Shown here piece after piece: positions 24,217-33,123 of a DNA stretch of 64,000 nt. The stretch is from WTKG01 sp963735005 (GTDB lineage Bacteria > Actinomycetota > Actinomycetes > Actinomycetales > Demequinaceae): assembly GCA_963735005.1 (NCBI GenBank), contig CAVTJA010000005.1:248001-312000 (forward strand), read 5' to 3'. The notes under the pieces are model-generated. The model searched no databases, was not told the DNA's origin, and saw only the letters and a program-made list of their open reading frames with translations. Position 1 is the first letter of the stretch; each line of letters begins with the position of its first letter. The position numbers and the translations under genes are program-made.

Positions 24217-24812
24217 GGCGCCAGATCGCGGGTGACCGTGACGGTCTTGTGGGTCAGCACGCCGTCGGCATTCTCGAGCGTGAGCGTGTACTTGTGGGAT
24301 TCTTCGGAGCACGCGAAGTTCACGTCGACGTCGCCCGACTTCGGGTCGATCGACTGGTACGGGTGCGCCTTCGCGTTGTTCGTGTCGACGCCAAGCCACG
24401 CGTAGACGGCGTTCTTGGCGGTGTAATTGAAGAACACGCCCTGGACATCCATGTCGGTCTCGCAATAGACCGGCGTCGTCACCCGGAACCACGTGAACTT
24501 TGCCTTGGGGGCGGCGGGCTCCGGCTCGGGCTCGGGCTCGGTCGCGGGCGTCGTCGTCGTTGGCGTCTCCGGCTCTGTGGGCGGCTCAGTGGTAGCCGTG
24601 GCGGCGGGGGTCGTGGACTCGGCGGGAGTGACCGCGGGCGTATGCGTGGCCGTCTCGGTCCGCGTCGGAGCGGGGGTGTCCTTGTTCGTCGCCATCAGGT
24701 AGATGACGAACGCGAGCAGCGCCGCCAGCAACGTGGCGAGCACGGCGGTGACGATCGGGAGGATCGGCGGCTTGCCGCTTGGCTGCGCCGGGGGAGCGTC
24801 CTTGCCTGCCAT
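24213..24812 (-). CDS. Single-pass membrane protein with Thr/Pro/Glu-rich stalk
   Basis: A 199-aa protein of unknown function starting at ATG 24812 behind a strong AAGGAGG site. One membrane helix lies at about residues 18-41 (ILPIVTAVLATLLAALLAFV). A low-complexity T/P/E stalk (45-105) and a C-terminal beta-rich domain (107-199) with two cysteines (VYCETD and FACSEES) follow. The C-terminal domain is predicted to lie outside the cell. It is divergent from obgE. Confidence 0.65.
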   Translation of the reverse strand: MAGKDAPPAQPSGKPPILPIVTAVLATLLAALLAFVIYLMATNKDTPAPTRTETATHTPAVTPAESTTPAATATTEPPTEPETPTTTTPATEPEPEPEPAAPKAKFTWFRVTTPVYCETDMDVQGVFFNYTAKNAVYAWLGVDTNNAKAHPYQSIDPKSGDVDVNFACSEESHKYTLTLENADGVLTHKTVTVTRDLAP

Positions 24813-24931
24813 GACCCGCCTCCTTGCGATGACTTCGACCACGAGTCTAGGGGCGTCGCGCGGCGCCTGCCAGGGCTGGGACAATGGCAGGCGGCTACTC
24901 GGCCGCATCACCGACAGAAGGGAGGCGCGCC

Positions 24932-26467
24932 ATGGCATCGTTCGTGGACCGCGTGACCCTTCACGCCACCGGCGGCCGGGGAGGGCACGGCGTCGCGTCC
25001 GTGCATCGCGAGAAGTTCAAGCCGCTCGGCGGGCCGGACGGCGGCAACGGCGGGGACGGCGGCAGTGTCATCCTGGTCGTGGACGCCCAAGCGACGACGC
25101 TTCTCGACTTTCACCACGCGCCTCACCGGGCGGCGGCGAACGGCGGGCAGGGCGCTGGCGACAATAGGCACGGCTCAAAGGCCGCCGACATGCGCCTCGC
25201 GGTGCCCAACGGCACCATCGTGAAGTCCCCCTCTGGCGAGGTACTCGCGGACCTCGTGGGCGACGGCGCAGAATACGTGGTCGCCGCAGGCGGTCGCGGC
25301 GGAATGGGCAACGCCGCGCTCGCGACTCGCAAGCGCAAGGCGCCCGGATTCGCCCTGCTAGGAGAGCCCGGCGAGGAGGCGAGCGTCATCCTCGAGCTCA
25401 AGTCCATCGCCGACGTCGCGCTGGTGGGCTACCCAAGCGCGGGAAAGTCGTCGATCATCGCCGCGATGTCGAAGGTTCGGCCCAAGATCGCCGACTACCC
25501 CTTCACCACCCTCGTGCCCAACCTCGGTGTGGTCGAGGCGGGGGCGACGCGGTTCACGATGGCAGACGTGCCCGGCCTCATCCCCGGTGCGTCCGAGGGC
25601 AAGGGACTGGGACACGATTTCCTGCGCCACATCGAGCGCTGCAGCGTGATCGCCCACGTGCTCGACACTGCGGCGCTTGAGACTGACCGCGACCCGGTCA
25701 GGGACCTCAAGACGATTAGCGCGGAGCTTGCGGCGTACGACTTCGACTCAGACGTCAACGAGACGCCGCTCGCCGAGCGCCCGCAGATCGTGATCCTCAA
25801 CAAGATTGACGTGCCCGACGGGCGCGAGCTGGCCGCGATCGTGCGCCCCGAGCTGGACAAGCTCGGCATGCGCGTGTTCGAGGTAAGCGCCGCGAGCCAC
25901 GAGGGGCTCAAGGAACTAGGGTTCGCGCTGGCGGAGATGATCGCCCAGGCGCGGGCAGCGGCGCCCGCAATAGAGAAGGCGCCGATCGTCCTGCGCCCGC
26001 GCGCGGTGGACCAGGCCTCGTTCACGGTGGAGCACGTTCGCGATGGCGCAGAGGACTTCTTCCAGGTGCGTGGCGCCAAACCCGAGCGGTGGGTCAAGCA
26101 GACCGACTTCAACAACGACGAGGCCGTGGGCTACCTTGCCGACCGGCTCGCAGGGCTCGGAGTCGAGGAGCAACTGTTCAAGGCAGGTGCCATCCCGGGC
26201 GCCGAGGTCGTGATTGGGCCGCGCGAAGGCGGCGTGATGTTCGAGTGGCAGCCCACGATGGCCGCCGGCGCCGAGCTGCTCGGCTCGCGCGGCCGCGACC
26301 TGCGTCTCGAGGAGCTTGAGGGCTCGGCCCGCGCCACCCGCGCGGACCGGCGCCGCGGCCACCACGAGCGCATGGATGCCAAGGCGGCGGCGCGTGAAGA
26401 GCTGTGGACGGAGCGAGACGCGGGACACTGGGTGACACCGGACGGCGAGGACGAGGAGCAGGAATGA
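24932..26467 (+). CDS. obgE: GTPase ObgE/CgtA
   Basis: A 511-aa ribosome-assembly and stress GTPase. The Gly-rich Obg fold covers about 1-158 (FVDRVTLHATGGRGGHGVASVHREKFK). The G domain has P-loop GYPSAGKSS, switch DYPFTTLVPNLGVV, DVPGLI and NKID. The OCT domain (about 335-420) follows, then a charged C-terminal tail. ATG 24932 has GGGAGG in front. It overlaps proB by ATGA. Confidence 0.95.
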   Translation: MASFVDRVTLHATGGRGGHGVASVHREKFKPLGGPDGGNGGDGGSVILVVDAQATTLLDFHHAPHRAAANGGQGAGDNRHGSKAADMRLAVPNGTIVKSPSGEVLADLVGDGAEYVVAAGGRGGMGNAALATRKRKAPGFALLGEPGEEASVILELKSIADVALVGYPSAGKSSIIAAMSKVRPKIADYPFTTLVPNLGVVEAGATRFTMADVPGLIPGASEGKGLGHDFLRHIERCSVIAHVLDTAALETDRDPVRDLKTISAELAAYDFDSDVNETPLAERPQIVILNKIDVPDGRELAAIVRPELDKLGMRVFEVSAASHEGLKELGFALAEMIAQARAAAPAIEKAPIVLRPRAVDQASFTVEHVRDGAEDFFQVRGAKPERWVKQTDFNNDEAVGYLADRLAGLGVEEQLFKAGAIPGAEVVIGPREGGVMFEWQPTMAAGAELLGSRGRDLRLEELEGSARATRADRRRGHHERMDAKAAAREELWTERDAGHWVTPDGEDEEQE

Positions 26468-27585
26468 CGGACACGCGTGAGGCCATCGCGGCTGCGCGCC
26501 GCGTCGTCGTGAAGGTGGGCTCGAGTTCGCTCACCGAGGCCGACGGCTCGCTCGCGGAGGACAAGCTCGTCGCGCTCGTCGCCGTGATCGCGGGGATGCG
26601 TGCGCGCGGGCAAGAGGTCGTGCTGGTGACGTCCGGCGCGATCGCCGCCGGACTTCACCCCCTTGGTCTCACCTCGCGTCCCCAGGACCTCGCGAGTGCA
26701 CAGGCGACGGCGTCGGTGGGTCAGGGCGCCCTGATCGCCGCGTACACGCGCGCGTTCAAGGGGCACGGCCTGGTCACCGGCCAGGTGCTGCTGTCCGCCG
26801 ACGACCTCGTGCGCCGCACGCACTACGGGAACGCCCAGCGGGCGCTCGCAAGGCTACTCGAGCTTGGCGTCGTTCCCATCGTGAACGAGAACGACACCGT
26901 CGCGACGGACGAGATCCGGTTTGGCGATAACGACCGCCTCGCGGCGCTGGTGTCTTCCGTGGTCGGCGCGGACGCGCTCATCCTGCTCACCGACGTCGAC
27001 GGGCTCTACACCGCCGCGCCCGGCACCCCCGGCGCCACCCGCATTGACAAGGTGGCCGGGGCTGGCGACCTCGAGGGGATCGACATCTCCAAGCGCGGCC
27101 ACGAGCTCGGAACAGGCGGCATGGTGACCAAGCTCGAGGCCGCCGCGATCGCGACGCACTCGGGAGTGGCCGTCGTGCTCGCCGCGGCTGTCGATGCCGC
27201 GCGTGCGGCTGCGGGGGACCACGTGGGCACCCTGTTCGTCGCGACGGGCAAGCGCTCGACGGCTCGCCTCCAATGGCTCGCGCACGCGGCAAAGACGAGC
27301 GGCCAGTTGGTGCTCGACGCCGGGGCGGTGAAGGCCGTGCGCGGCGGCAAGGCGTCGCTGCTCGCCGCGGGAGTGACGGCCGTGCGAGGCGAGTTCGACG
27401 CCGGCGACCCCGTCGAGCTGGTCGGCCCGGACGGCCAGATGGTGGCGCGCGGCTTCGCGCGATTCGCGGCACACGAGATTCCCGCCATGCTCGGCCTCAG
27501 CACCGCCGAACTTCGCGATCAGATGGGCGAGCATTACGCGCGTGAACTCGTGCACCTTGACGACCTCGTCGTCGTCGGCCGCTAG
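26464..27585 (+). CDS. proB: Glutamate 5-kinase
   Basis: A 373-aa enzyme phosphorylating L-glutamate, the first step of proline synthesis. The amino acid kinase domain (about 8-260) has VVVKVGSSSL, VTSGAIAAG, NENDTVATDEIRFGDND and LLTDVDGLY. A PUA domain follows (about 280-360). It is coupled to obgE. Its usual partner proA is about 3.4 kb away because the sugar transporter genes lie between them. Confidence 0.95.
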   Translation: MTDTREAIAAARRVVVKVGSSSLTEADGSLAEDKLVALVAVIAGMRARGQEVVLVTSGAIAAGLHPLGLTSRPQDLASAQATASVGQGALIAAYTRAFKGHGLVTGQVLLSADDLVRRTHYGNAQRALARLLELGVVPIVNENDTVATDEIRFGDNDRLAALVSSVVGADALILLTDVDGLYTAAPGTPGATRIDKVAGAGDLEGIDISKRGHELGTGGMVTKLEAAAIATHSGVAVVLAAAVDAARAAAGDHVGTLFVATGKRSTARLQWLAHAAKTSGQLVLDAGAVKAVRGGKASLLAAGVTAVRGEFDAGDPVELVGPDGQMVARGFARFAAHEIPAMLGLSTAELRDQMGEHYARELVHLDDLVVVGR

Positions 27586-27648
27586 TCCGACCGGCGCGGC
27601 CACGCTTGGCGGCCCTTGCCGTTACAAAACTGTGACCTCAAATCTTGA

Positions 27649-27745
27649 CTTCACAGCGTGAAGCCAGGTGCGAAATCTGTCACATCGCGCTACGTTGTGT
27701 TCAACCCTTGAAGTCAAGGGGGCTTCAAATCGGAGTTTTGCTCCG
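27649..27745. promoter_or_regulatory. Cluster of inverted repeats before the sugar-transport operon
   Basis: Four symmetric elements lie within 100 bases: CTTCAC-AGC-GTGAAG (27649-27663), CCCTTGA-AG-TCAAGGG (27705-27720), TTGAAG-N9-CTTCAA (27708-27728, overlapping the second) and the small hairpin CGGAG-TTTTG-CTCCG (27731-27745). The CTTCA/TGAAG word recurs in the first three. A TTGACT hexamer (27645-27650) may be a -35 box. This fits a binding area for a sugar-responsive repressor. Confidence 0.5.
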
Positions 27746-27765
27746 AACACACAGAGAGGTGTGAC

Positions 27766-28812
27766 GTGAAGAAGAACACAATGCGCGCCATGGCGGCAAC
27801 CGCCGTCGTAGGTGCCGCGCTGGCAATGACTGGATGTTCAGACTCCGGGGGCAAGAGTGACCTCCGTGCCTGCATCATCCTTCCCGACGCTGCTTCGTCG
27901 CCGCGCTGGGAGAACGGTGACCGTCCTGCCCTGAAGAAGGCGATCGAGGACGCCGGCTTCACCGCCGACATCCAGAACGCTCAGGGTGACACCGCCAAGT
28001 ACGCGACGATCGCAGACCAGATGCTTTCGCAGGGCTGTGGCGTCATGCTGCTCGTTGACCACCAGGGCGCTGCCGTGGCCGTCACCGAGAAGGCAAAGGC
28101 TGAGGGCGTTCCGGTTATCGCTTACGACCGCCCGATCCCCGGTTCGGACTACTACGTGTCGTTCGACAACTTCCAGGTTGGCGCTCTTGAGGGCCAGGCT
28201 GTTGTCGATGGCCTGAAGGCCGCTGGCAAGGACCCGGCTTCGGCCACGGTCGTGTACATCGGTGGAGACCCCGCCGACGGTAACGCCGCTATGTTCCACG
28301 ATGGTGCTGTGTCGGTCATGGAAGCCGCGGGTATCTCCCCGGCAGCCGAGCCGCCGGGCAAGTGGGACGGCGAGCACTCCGCAACCGTCTTCGAGCAGGC
28401 GCTCACCGACCTCGGTGGCACTGTTGACGCGGTGTGGGCTGCTAACGACACCAACGCTGCTGGCGTCATCACGATCCTGGACAAGAACGGTCTGACCGTT
28501 CCCGTCTCGGGTCAGGACGCCTCGGTTGCTGGTCTCCAGAACGTCCTTCTGGGCAAGCAGACCGCTACGGTCTACAAGCCGTTCACGCTCGAGGCCGAGG
28601 CTGCTTCTAACCTCGCCATCAAGCTGCTGAACGGTGAGACCGTCACCGTCGACAAGAAGCTCGACGACGGCACTCCTTACATCGCGGTCACGCCGATCCT
28701 GGTGGGCCCGAAGGAGGTCCAGCAGGTCATCGACGCTGGCGACGCTTCCTACGCAGAGGTTTGCGCGGGCGACGTCAAGGCCAAGTGCGACGATGCCGGA
28801 ATTAAGGGCTAG
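27766..28812 (+). CDS. Xylose-type ABC transporter substrate-binding lipoprotein
   Basis: A 348-aa lipoprotein beginning with GTG behind GAGAGGTG. The signal peptide ends in the lipobox LAMTGC. The mature part is a type 1 periplasmic-binding fold resembling XylF: VIAYDRPIPGSDYYVSFDN, VWAANDTNAAG, SGQDAS and TVYKP. Substrate by analogy is D-xylose or another pentose; no pentose catabolic gene is visible nearby. Codon use looks more optimised, with more GCT and GGT than in neighbouring genes, consistent with high expression. Confidence 0.85.
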   Translation: MKKNTMRAMAATAVVGAALAMTGCSDSGGKSDLRACIILPDAASSPRWENGDRPALKKAIEDAGFTADIQNAQGDTAKYATIADQMLSQGCGVMLLVDHQGAAVAVTEKAKAEGVPVIAYDRPIPGSDYYVSFDNFQVGALEGQAVVDGLKAAGKDPASATVVYIGGDPADGNAAMFHDGAVSVMEAAGISPAAEPPGKWDGEHSATVFEQALTDLGGTVDAVWAANDTNAAGVITILDKNGLTVPVSGQDASVAGLQNVLLGKQTATVYKPFTLEAEAASNLAIKLLNGETVTVDKKLDDGTPYIAVTPILVGPKEVQQVIDAGDASYAEVCAGDVKAKCDDAGIKG

Positions 28813-28837
28813 CTAGCTAGGTAGTCCGCAGCACAAC

Positions 28838-28876
28838 GGGAGGGTTCCGCGCCAGCATTAGGTGCGGGACCCTCCC
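28838..28876 (+). terminator. Hairpin between binding-protein and ATPase genes
   Basis: GGGAGGGTTCCGCGCC and GGTGCGGGACCCTCCC pair over 16 positions with two imperfect pairs around a 7-base loop. No T-run follows. It is probably a partial terminator or an mRNA 3' end stabiliser that makes binding protein more abundant than the rest of the transporter. Confidence 0.65.
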
Positions 28877-28926
28877 CGCTTGCGGCAAGATGCGAATACA
28901 GACTTTTTCGTCAAAGGAGACGGCTG

Positions 28927-29679
28927 ATGGATCAGGCAATCATCGAGTTGCAAAACGTCGTGAAGAGCTTCGGCCCGGTAGACGTGCTGAAGGGCGTGAA
29001 CTTCTCGGCGCACGCGGGCCGCGTGACCGCGCTAGTCGGGGACAACGGCGCAGGCAAGTCAACTCTGATCAAGGGGCTCGCCGGCGTGCAGCCTTATGAC
29101 GGGGGCCAGGTCCTCTTCGAGGGGTCTCACGTTGACCTTCACCACCCGCGCGAGGCGGCCCGCCACGGCATCGAGGTCGTGTACCAAGACCTCGCGCTGT
29201 GCGACAACCTCGACGTCGTCCAGAACATGTTCCTGGGCCGCGAGGAGCTCGCCACCGGGACGTTTGACGAGGGGCGCATGGAGGCGGACGCCGCTCGCGC
29301 GCTCGCGTCGCTGTCCGTGAAGACCATGACGTCACTGCGTCAGAAGGTCGCGTCGCTGTCTGGTGGACAACGCCAGACGGTCGCGATCGCGCGGTCCGTC
29401 GTCAAGCAGGCCAAGGTCGTCATCCTTGACGAGCCCACCGCCGCTCTCGGCGTCGCCCAGACGGCCCAGGTGCTCGCGCTGGTGCGTCGCCTCGCCGACT
29501 CTGGCGTCGCCGTCATCATCATTTCTCACAACCTGCAAGACGTCTTCGAGGTCGCGGACGACATCAGCGTGCTCTACCTGGGCACCATGACGGCACGCCT
29601 CAAAGCGGCCGACACCAGCCCGGACGACGTCGTGGGCTACATCACCGGAACGAAGAGCATGGAAGGGGTGGCCTCGTGA
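28927..29679 (+). CDS. Xylose-type ABC transporter ATP-binding protein
   Basis: A 250-aa single ABC domain: Walker A GDNGAGKST, Q-loop YQDLALCDNL, signature LSGGQRQ, Walker B VVILDEPTAALG and H-loop ISHNL. E. coli XylG has two such domains in about 510 residues, so this is the short FrcA-like form that would act as a homodimer. The AAAGGAG site is well placed. It overlaps the permease start by GTGA. Confidence 0.88.
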   Translation: MDQAIIELQNVVKSFGPVDVLKGVNFSAHAGRVTALVGDNGAGKSTLIKGLAGVQPYDGGQVLFEGSHVDLHHPREAARHGIEVVYQDLALCDNLDVVQNMFLGREELATGTFDEGRMEADAARALASLSVKTMTSLRQKVASLSGGQRQTVAIARSVVKQAKVVILDEPTAALGVAQTAQVLALVRRLADSGVAVIIISHNLQDVFEVADDISVLYLGTMTARLKAADTSPDDVVGYITGTKSMEGVAS

Positions 29680-30959
29680 GCGCCGCAAGCAAGAAGGATG
29701 CCGTTGAGGCTGCACCCGGGACGGCAGGAGCTCCCAATCTGATGGCCGCGGCCACGGACTCGGGCATCCGGGAAGCCATCCAGGCGTGGTGGCGCCGAGT
29801 GCGCGGTGGCGAGATGGGCGCACTCCCGGCCCTCGCCGGACTCGTGGTGTTGCTGATCATCTTCTCGATCGCTCGCGACTCGTTCATGACCGAGCGCAAC
29901 ATCGCCAACCTGTTTACCCAGGCGGCGCCGCTCGTGATGCTCGGCATGGCGCTCGTTTTTGTTCTTCTACTCGGGGAGATCGACCTGTCGGCTGGTGTCA
30001 CGTTCGGCGTGTCGATGGCCGTGTTCGTGAAGTACACGCAGCCAGACGGCATGCCGTGGGGCCTCGGCCTCCTGGTTGCGTTTGTGATCGGCGGCGCGGT
30101 CGGCTTCTTTATCGGATTCTTCGTCGCCAAGATCGGGGTGCCATCGTTCGTGGTGACACTTGGTCTGTTCCTCGGCCTCCAGGGCGTCATCCTGCTCGTC
30201 ATCGGCCCGGGAGGCGTCTATCGCCTGATCCCGGAGCCGATCAAGGCGATCCAGAACAGCAACATGCCGACGTATGCCGGGTGGATCATGCTCGCCGTCG
30301 CGCTCCTCGCGATGCTCGGCCTGGCAGTCTGGGACCGGGTGCGGCGCTCCGCGTCGGGCTCGCCGAACTCGGCCTGGTCGATCACCGTGTGGCGCCTCGC
30401 GGCGATAGCCGTGCTTGGCGCGGGGCTGGTGTACTTCCTCAACACCGAGCGCGGCGCGACCAACAGCCTCAAGGGCGTGCCGATCGTGATCCCGATCACG
30501 CTCGCAATCCTGATGGTCGGCACGTTCGTCCTCAACCGCACTCGCTTTGGCCGGTACATCTACGCGATCGGCGGCAACGCCGAGGCGGCTCGCCGCGCAG
30601 GCATCAACGTCCCGGCGATCAGGTGGTGGGCGTTCGTCGTGTGTTCGACGCTCACGGTCGTCGCGGGCATCTTCTACGTGTCGCGTGTCGGTTCGGCCGA
30701 CGCAGGTACGGGCCGCGAGATCGTGCTGTCAGGTGTGGCAGCCGCCGTCGTCGGTGGCGTCAGCCTGTTCGGTGGTCGCGGCCGGCTCGTCCACGCCGCG
30801 ATCGGTGCGCTCGTGATCGCCACGATCGAGAACGGCCTCGGCCTGCTCAACCTGCCGGCTGGCGCGAACCTTGCGGTCAGCGGCGGCGTGCTGGTGCTCG
30901 CGGCCACGGTCGACGCCCTGGCGCGCAAGCGCTCAGGCGGCGGCGCGGCGAAGGCCTAG
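29676..30959 (+). CDS. Xylose-type ABC transporter permease
   Basis: A 427-aa permease of the BPD_transp_2 family, about ten membrane helices. It has a cytoplasmic N-terminal tail of about 50 residues, the LGEIDLSAGVTFG motif and the coupling-loop IGGNAEAARRAGI. It has the extra central insert (about 200-260) typical of XylH rather than RbsC. It starts with GTG coupled to the ATPase gene and completes the importer. Confidence 0.88.
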   Translation: MSAASKKDAVEAAPGTAGAPNLMAAATDSGIREAIQAWWRRVRGGEMGALPALAGLVVLLIIFSIARDSFMTERNIANLFTQAAPLVMLGMALVFVLLLGEIDLSAGVTFGVSMAVFVKYTQPDGMPWGLGLLVAFVIGGAVGFFIGFFVAKIGVPSFVVTLGLFLGLQGVILLVIGPGGVYRLIPEPIKAIQNSNMPTYAGWIMLAVALLAMLGLAVWDRVRRSASGSPNSAWSITVWRLAAIAVLGAGLVYFLNTERGATNSLKGVPIVIPITLAILMVGTFVLNRTRFGRYIYAIGGNAEAARRAGINVPAIRWWAFVVCSTLTVVAGIFYVSRVGSADAGTGREIVLSGVAAAVVGGVSLFGGRGRLVHAAIGALVIATIENGLGLLNLPAGANLAVSGGVLVLAATVDALARKRSGGGAAKA

Positions 30960-30972
30960 CTCAGTCTCAGGC

Positions 30973-31011
30973 GGCGGGCTGGCGGAGCGCTTAGGCGCCC
31001 GCTGGCCCGCC
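30973..31011 (+). terminator. GC-rich terminator-like hairpin after the sugar permease
   Basis: GGCGGGCTGGCGGAGCGC and GCGCCCGCTGGCCCGCC form a long imperfect stem with a TTAG loop. It lies between the permease stop and proA. TACACT at 31014-31019 could be a -10 box for proA, which would give a nearly leaderless transcript. Confidence 0.6.
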
Positions 31012-31027
31012 GCTTACACTTGAGGCC

Positions 31028-32314
31028 ATGACCGACACCGTCTCAGACACGGACATCCGCGCAGCGGTCCTCGAGGCCTGCTCCCGGGCCAAGGTTGCCT
31101 CGCGCGCGCTCGCGACGGCCACCCGCGCCACCAAGGACGCCGCTTTGCACGCGATGGCCGACGGCCTCGTGGCGCAGGCGGACAGGATCGTGGCCGCCAA
31201 CAAGGTCGACGTTGACCGTGAGGCCGCCGCGGGGATGACCCCCGGCCTCCTTGACCGGCTCACCCTCACCCCTGACCGCATCGGCGCGATTGCGGGCGCC
31301 CTGCGCCACCTTGCGGCGCTTCCTGACCCGGTGGGGGAGATCAAGCGCGGCTCCACGCTTCCGAACGGGCTGCGGCTCATCCAGAAGGCCGTGCCGATGG
31401 GCGTGGTCGGCATGATCTACGAGGCTCGCCCCAACGTCACGGTGGACGCTGCGGGCCTGGCGCTCAAGTCTGGCAACGCCGCCGTGCTCCGCGGGGGGAG
31501 CGCCGCGGCGTCGTCCAACGAGGTCATCGTGGCCGTGCTGCAGGACGCGCTCGAGGCGTCCGGCCTGCCGCGCGACGCTGTGCAGAGCATCGACGCTTAC
31601 GGCCGCGAGGGCTCAACGGTGCTGATGAACGCGCGCGGGCTCGTGGACGTGCTGGTGCCGCGCGGCGGCCGCGGCCTCATCCAGGCGGTCGTCAACAATT
31701 CGACGGTGCCCGCGATCGAGACGGGCGAGGGCAACTGCCACGTCTACATCGACGCGTCAGCCCCGGTTGATCGCGCCGTCGACATCACCGTCAACTCCAA
31801 GGCGCAGCGCGTGGGGGTGTGCAACGCGGCCGAGACGCTGCTGGTGCACCGCGACGCCGCACCGCGCGCCCTGCCCGCCATCCTTGCGGCGCTGCACGCC
31901 GAGGGCGTGGTGCTGCACGCAGATGCCCGCGCGTCGGCCCTTGCGCCCCAGGGCGTGCCCACCGTCGCGGCGACGGACGAAGACTGGGGGGTGGAGTACC
32001 TGTCGCTCGACATTGCCGTCAAGGTCGTGGACGACATCGACGAGGCGATTGCGCACATCCGCCAGTACTCCACGGGCCACACCGAGGCCATCGTCACCGA
32101 AGACATCAACGCCGCCGAGAAGTTCGTCAGCGAGATCGACACTGCGGCGGTGATGGTCAACGCCTCGACGCGGTTCACGGACGGCGCCGAGTTCGGTCTC
32201 GGAGCCGAGATCGGCATCTCGACCCAGAAGCTCCACGCCCGCGGCCCCATGGGCCTCGCGGAGCTCACCACGACCAAGTGGATCGTCTACGGAGACGGCC
32301 ACACCCGCAGTTGA
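31028..32314 (+). CDS. proA: Glutamate-5-semialdehyde dehydrogenase
   Basis: A 428-aa NADPH-dependent gamma-glutamyl phosphate reductase, the second step of proline synthesis. YEARPNVTVDAAGLALKSGN is at the cofactor site, VGVCNAAETLL contains the catalytic cysteine, and the C-terminus has FGLGAEIGISTQK. It is separated from proB by the transporter operon and probably has its own promoter. Confidence 0.95.
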   Translation: MTDTVSDTDIRAAVLEACSRAKVASRALATATRATKDAALHAMADGLVAQADRIVAANKVDVDREAAAGMTPGLLDRLTLTPDRIGAIAGALRHLAALPDPVGEIKRGSTLPNGLRLIQKAVPMGVVGMIYEARPNVTVDAAGLALKSGNAAVLRGGSAAASSNEVIVAVLQDALEASGLPRDAVQSIDAYGREGSTVLMNARGLVDVLVPRGGRGLIQAVVNNSTVPAIETGEGNCHVYIDASAPVDRAVDITVNSKAQRVGVCNAAETLLVHRDAAPRALPAILAALHAEGVVLHADARASALAPQGVPTVAATDEDWGVEYLSLDIAVKVVDDIDEAIAHIRQYSTGHTEAIVTEDINAAEKFVSEIDTAAVMVNASTRFTDGAEFGLGAEIGISTQKLHARGPMGLAELTTTKWIVYGDGHTRS

Positions 32315-32374
32315 CGCGAGTGGGTGCCCGCGCGTGACAGAATTGAACGAGACCGACCAGAAGGAGATATGGCG

Positions 32375-32524
32375 ATGAACGTGCTCACACAGGTAGCGGG
32401 CGAGGCCGAGGCCAGCGTGGACCTTCCGATCCCCGCCGCGGCGTACGGAATTCTCGCGCTTGGCGCGCTCGTGGCGTTGCTCCTTGTCGCTTACGCGTTC
32501 CGGAGCGTCGGCAGCCGGCACTAG
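32375..32524 (+). CDS. Small single-pass membrane protein
   Basis: A 49-aa open frame between proA and nadD. The second of two ATGs (32375) is eight bases after a perfect AAGGAG site; the first, at 32369, is too close. An acidic N-terminus (EAEASVD) precedes one membrane helix (about 20-40, AYGILALGALVALLLVAY) and a short basic tail. Function unknown. The strong ribosome site and the 2-base gap to nadD support it as a gene. Confidence 0.6.
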   Translation: MNVLTQVAGEAEASVDLPIPAAAYGILALGALVALLLVAYAFRSVGSRH

Positions 32525-32526
32525 CC

Positions 32527-33123
32527 ATGTCTGATCTGCCCGCGCGAGTGGGAGTGTTCGGGGGCACGTTTGACCCGATTCACGTGGGCCACTTGGCAGC
32601 CGCGAGCGAGGTCTGCGCCGCGTTGAGCCTTGACCTGCTGTTGGTGACGCCCGCTGACGTCCAGCCGTTCAAGGACGCCGGTGCCGTGACGCCCGCGCGC
32701 CACCGGCTCGCCATGGCACGGCTTGCGGTGAAGGACGACCCGCGCATGGAAGTCTCGGACGTCGACATCGTCCGGGGCGCGCCCACCTACACCGTGGACA
32801 CCCTCCGTGACATCGCGGCCGCCTTTCCAGGCTCCGAACTGTTTTTCATCACGGGCGCCGATGCGCTCGAGCGGCTCGACGAATGGCGCGAGGCTAAGGT
32901 CCTCAAGACGTTGGCGACATTCGTGGGAGTGTCGAGACCGGGCTATTCGTTGAGCCCCAGTGGTGGCGACGTCCGGTTCGTCGAAGTTCCCGCCTTACAG
33001 GTATCCTCAACGGATGTCCGGAGACGGGTAGCGGTCGGCCAGCCGATCGACTATTTAGTCCCGGCCGCCGTTGTCGATTACATAGAAGAGACCAAACTTT
33101 ATGTCGGAGGAGCCGATGGCTGA
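32527..33123 (+). CDS. nadD: Nicotinate-nucleotide adenylyltransferase
   Basis: A 198-aa NAD-synthesis enzyme making nicotinate adenine dinucleotide from NaMN and ATP. It has GVFGGTFDPIHVGHL, ITGADALERLDEW and the C-terminal SSTDVRRRV (SSTxxR) motif. The downstream start at 33116 overlaps its end by 8 bases. Confidence 0.95.
   Translation: MSDLPARVGVFGGTFDPIHVGHLAAASEVCAALSLDLLLVTPADVQPFKDAGAVTPARHRLAMARLAVKDDPRMEVSDVDIVRGAPTYTVDTLRDIAAAFPGSELFFITGADALERLDEWREAKVLKTLATFVGVSRPGYSLSPSGGDVRFVEVPALQVSSTDVRRRVAVGQPIDYLVPAAVVDYIEETKLYVGGADG

Noticed and set aside
28808..28822. Repeated CTAG/AGCTAGCTAG tract after the binding-protein gene
   Set aside because: Short simple sequence containing stop triplets; no sign of an attachment site or phase switch.
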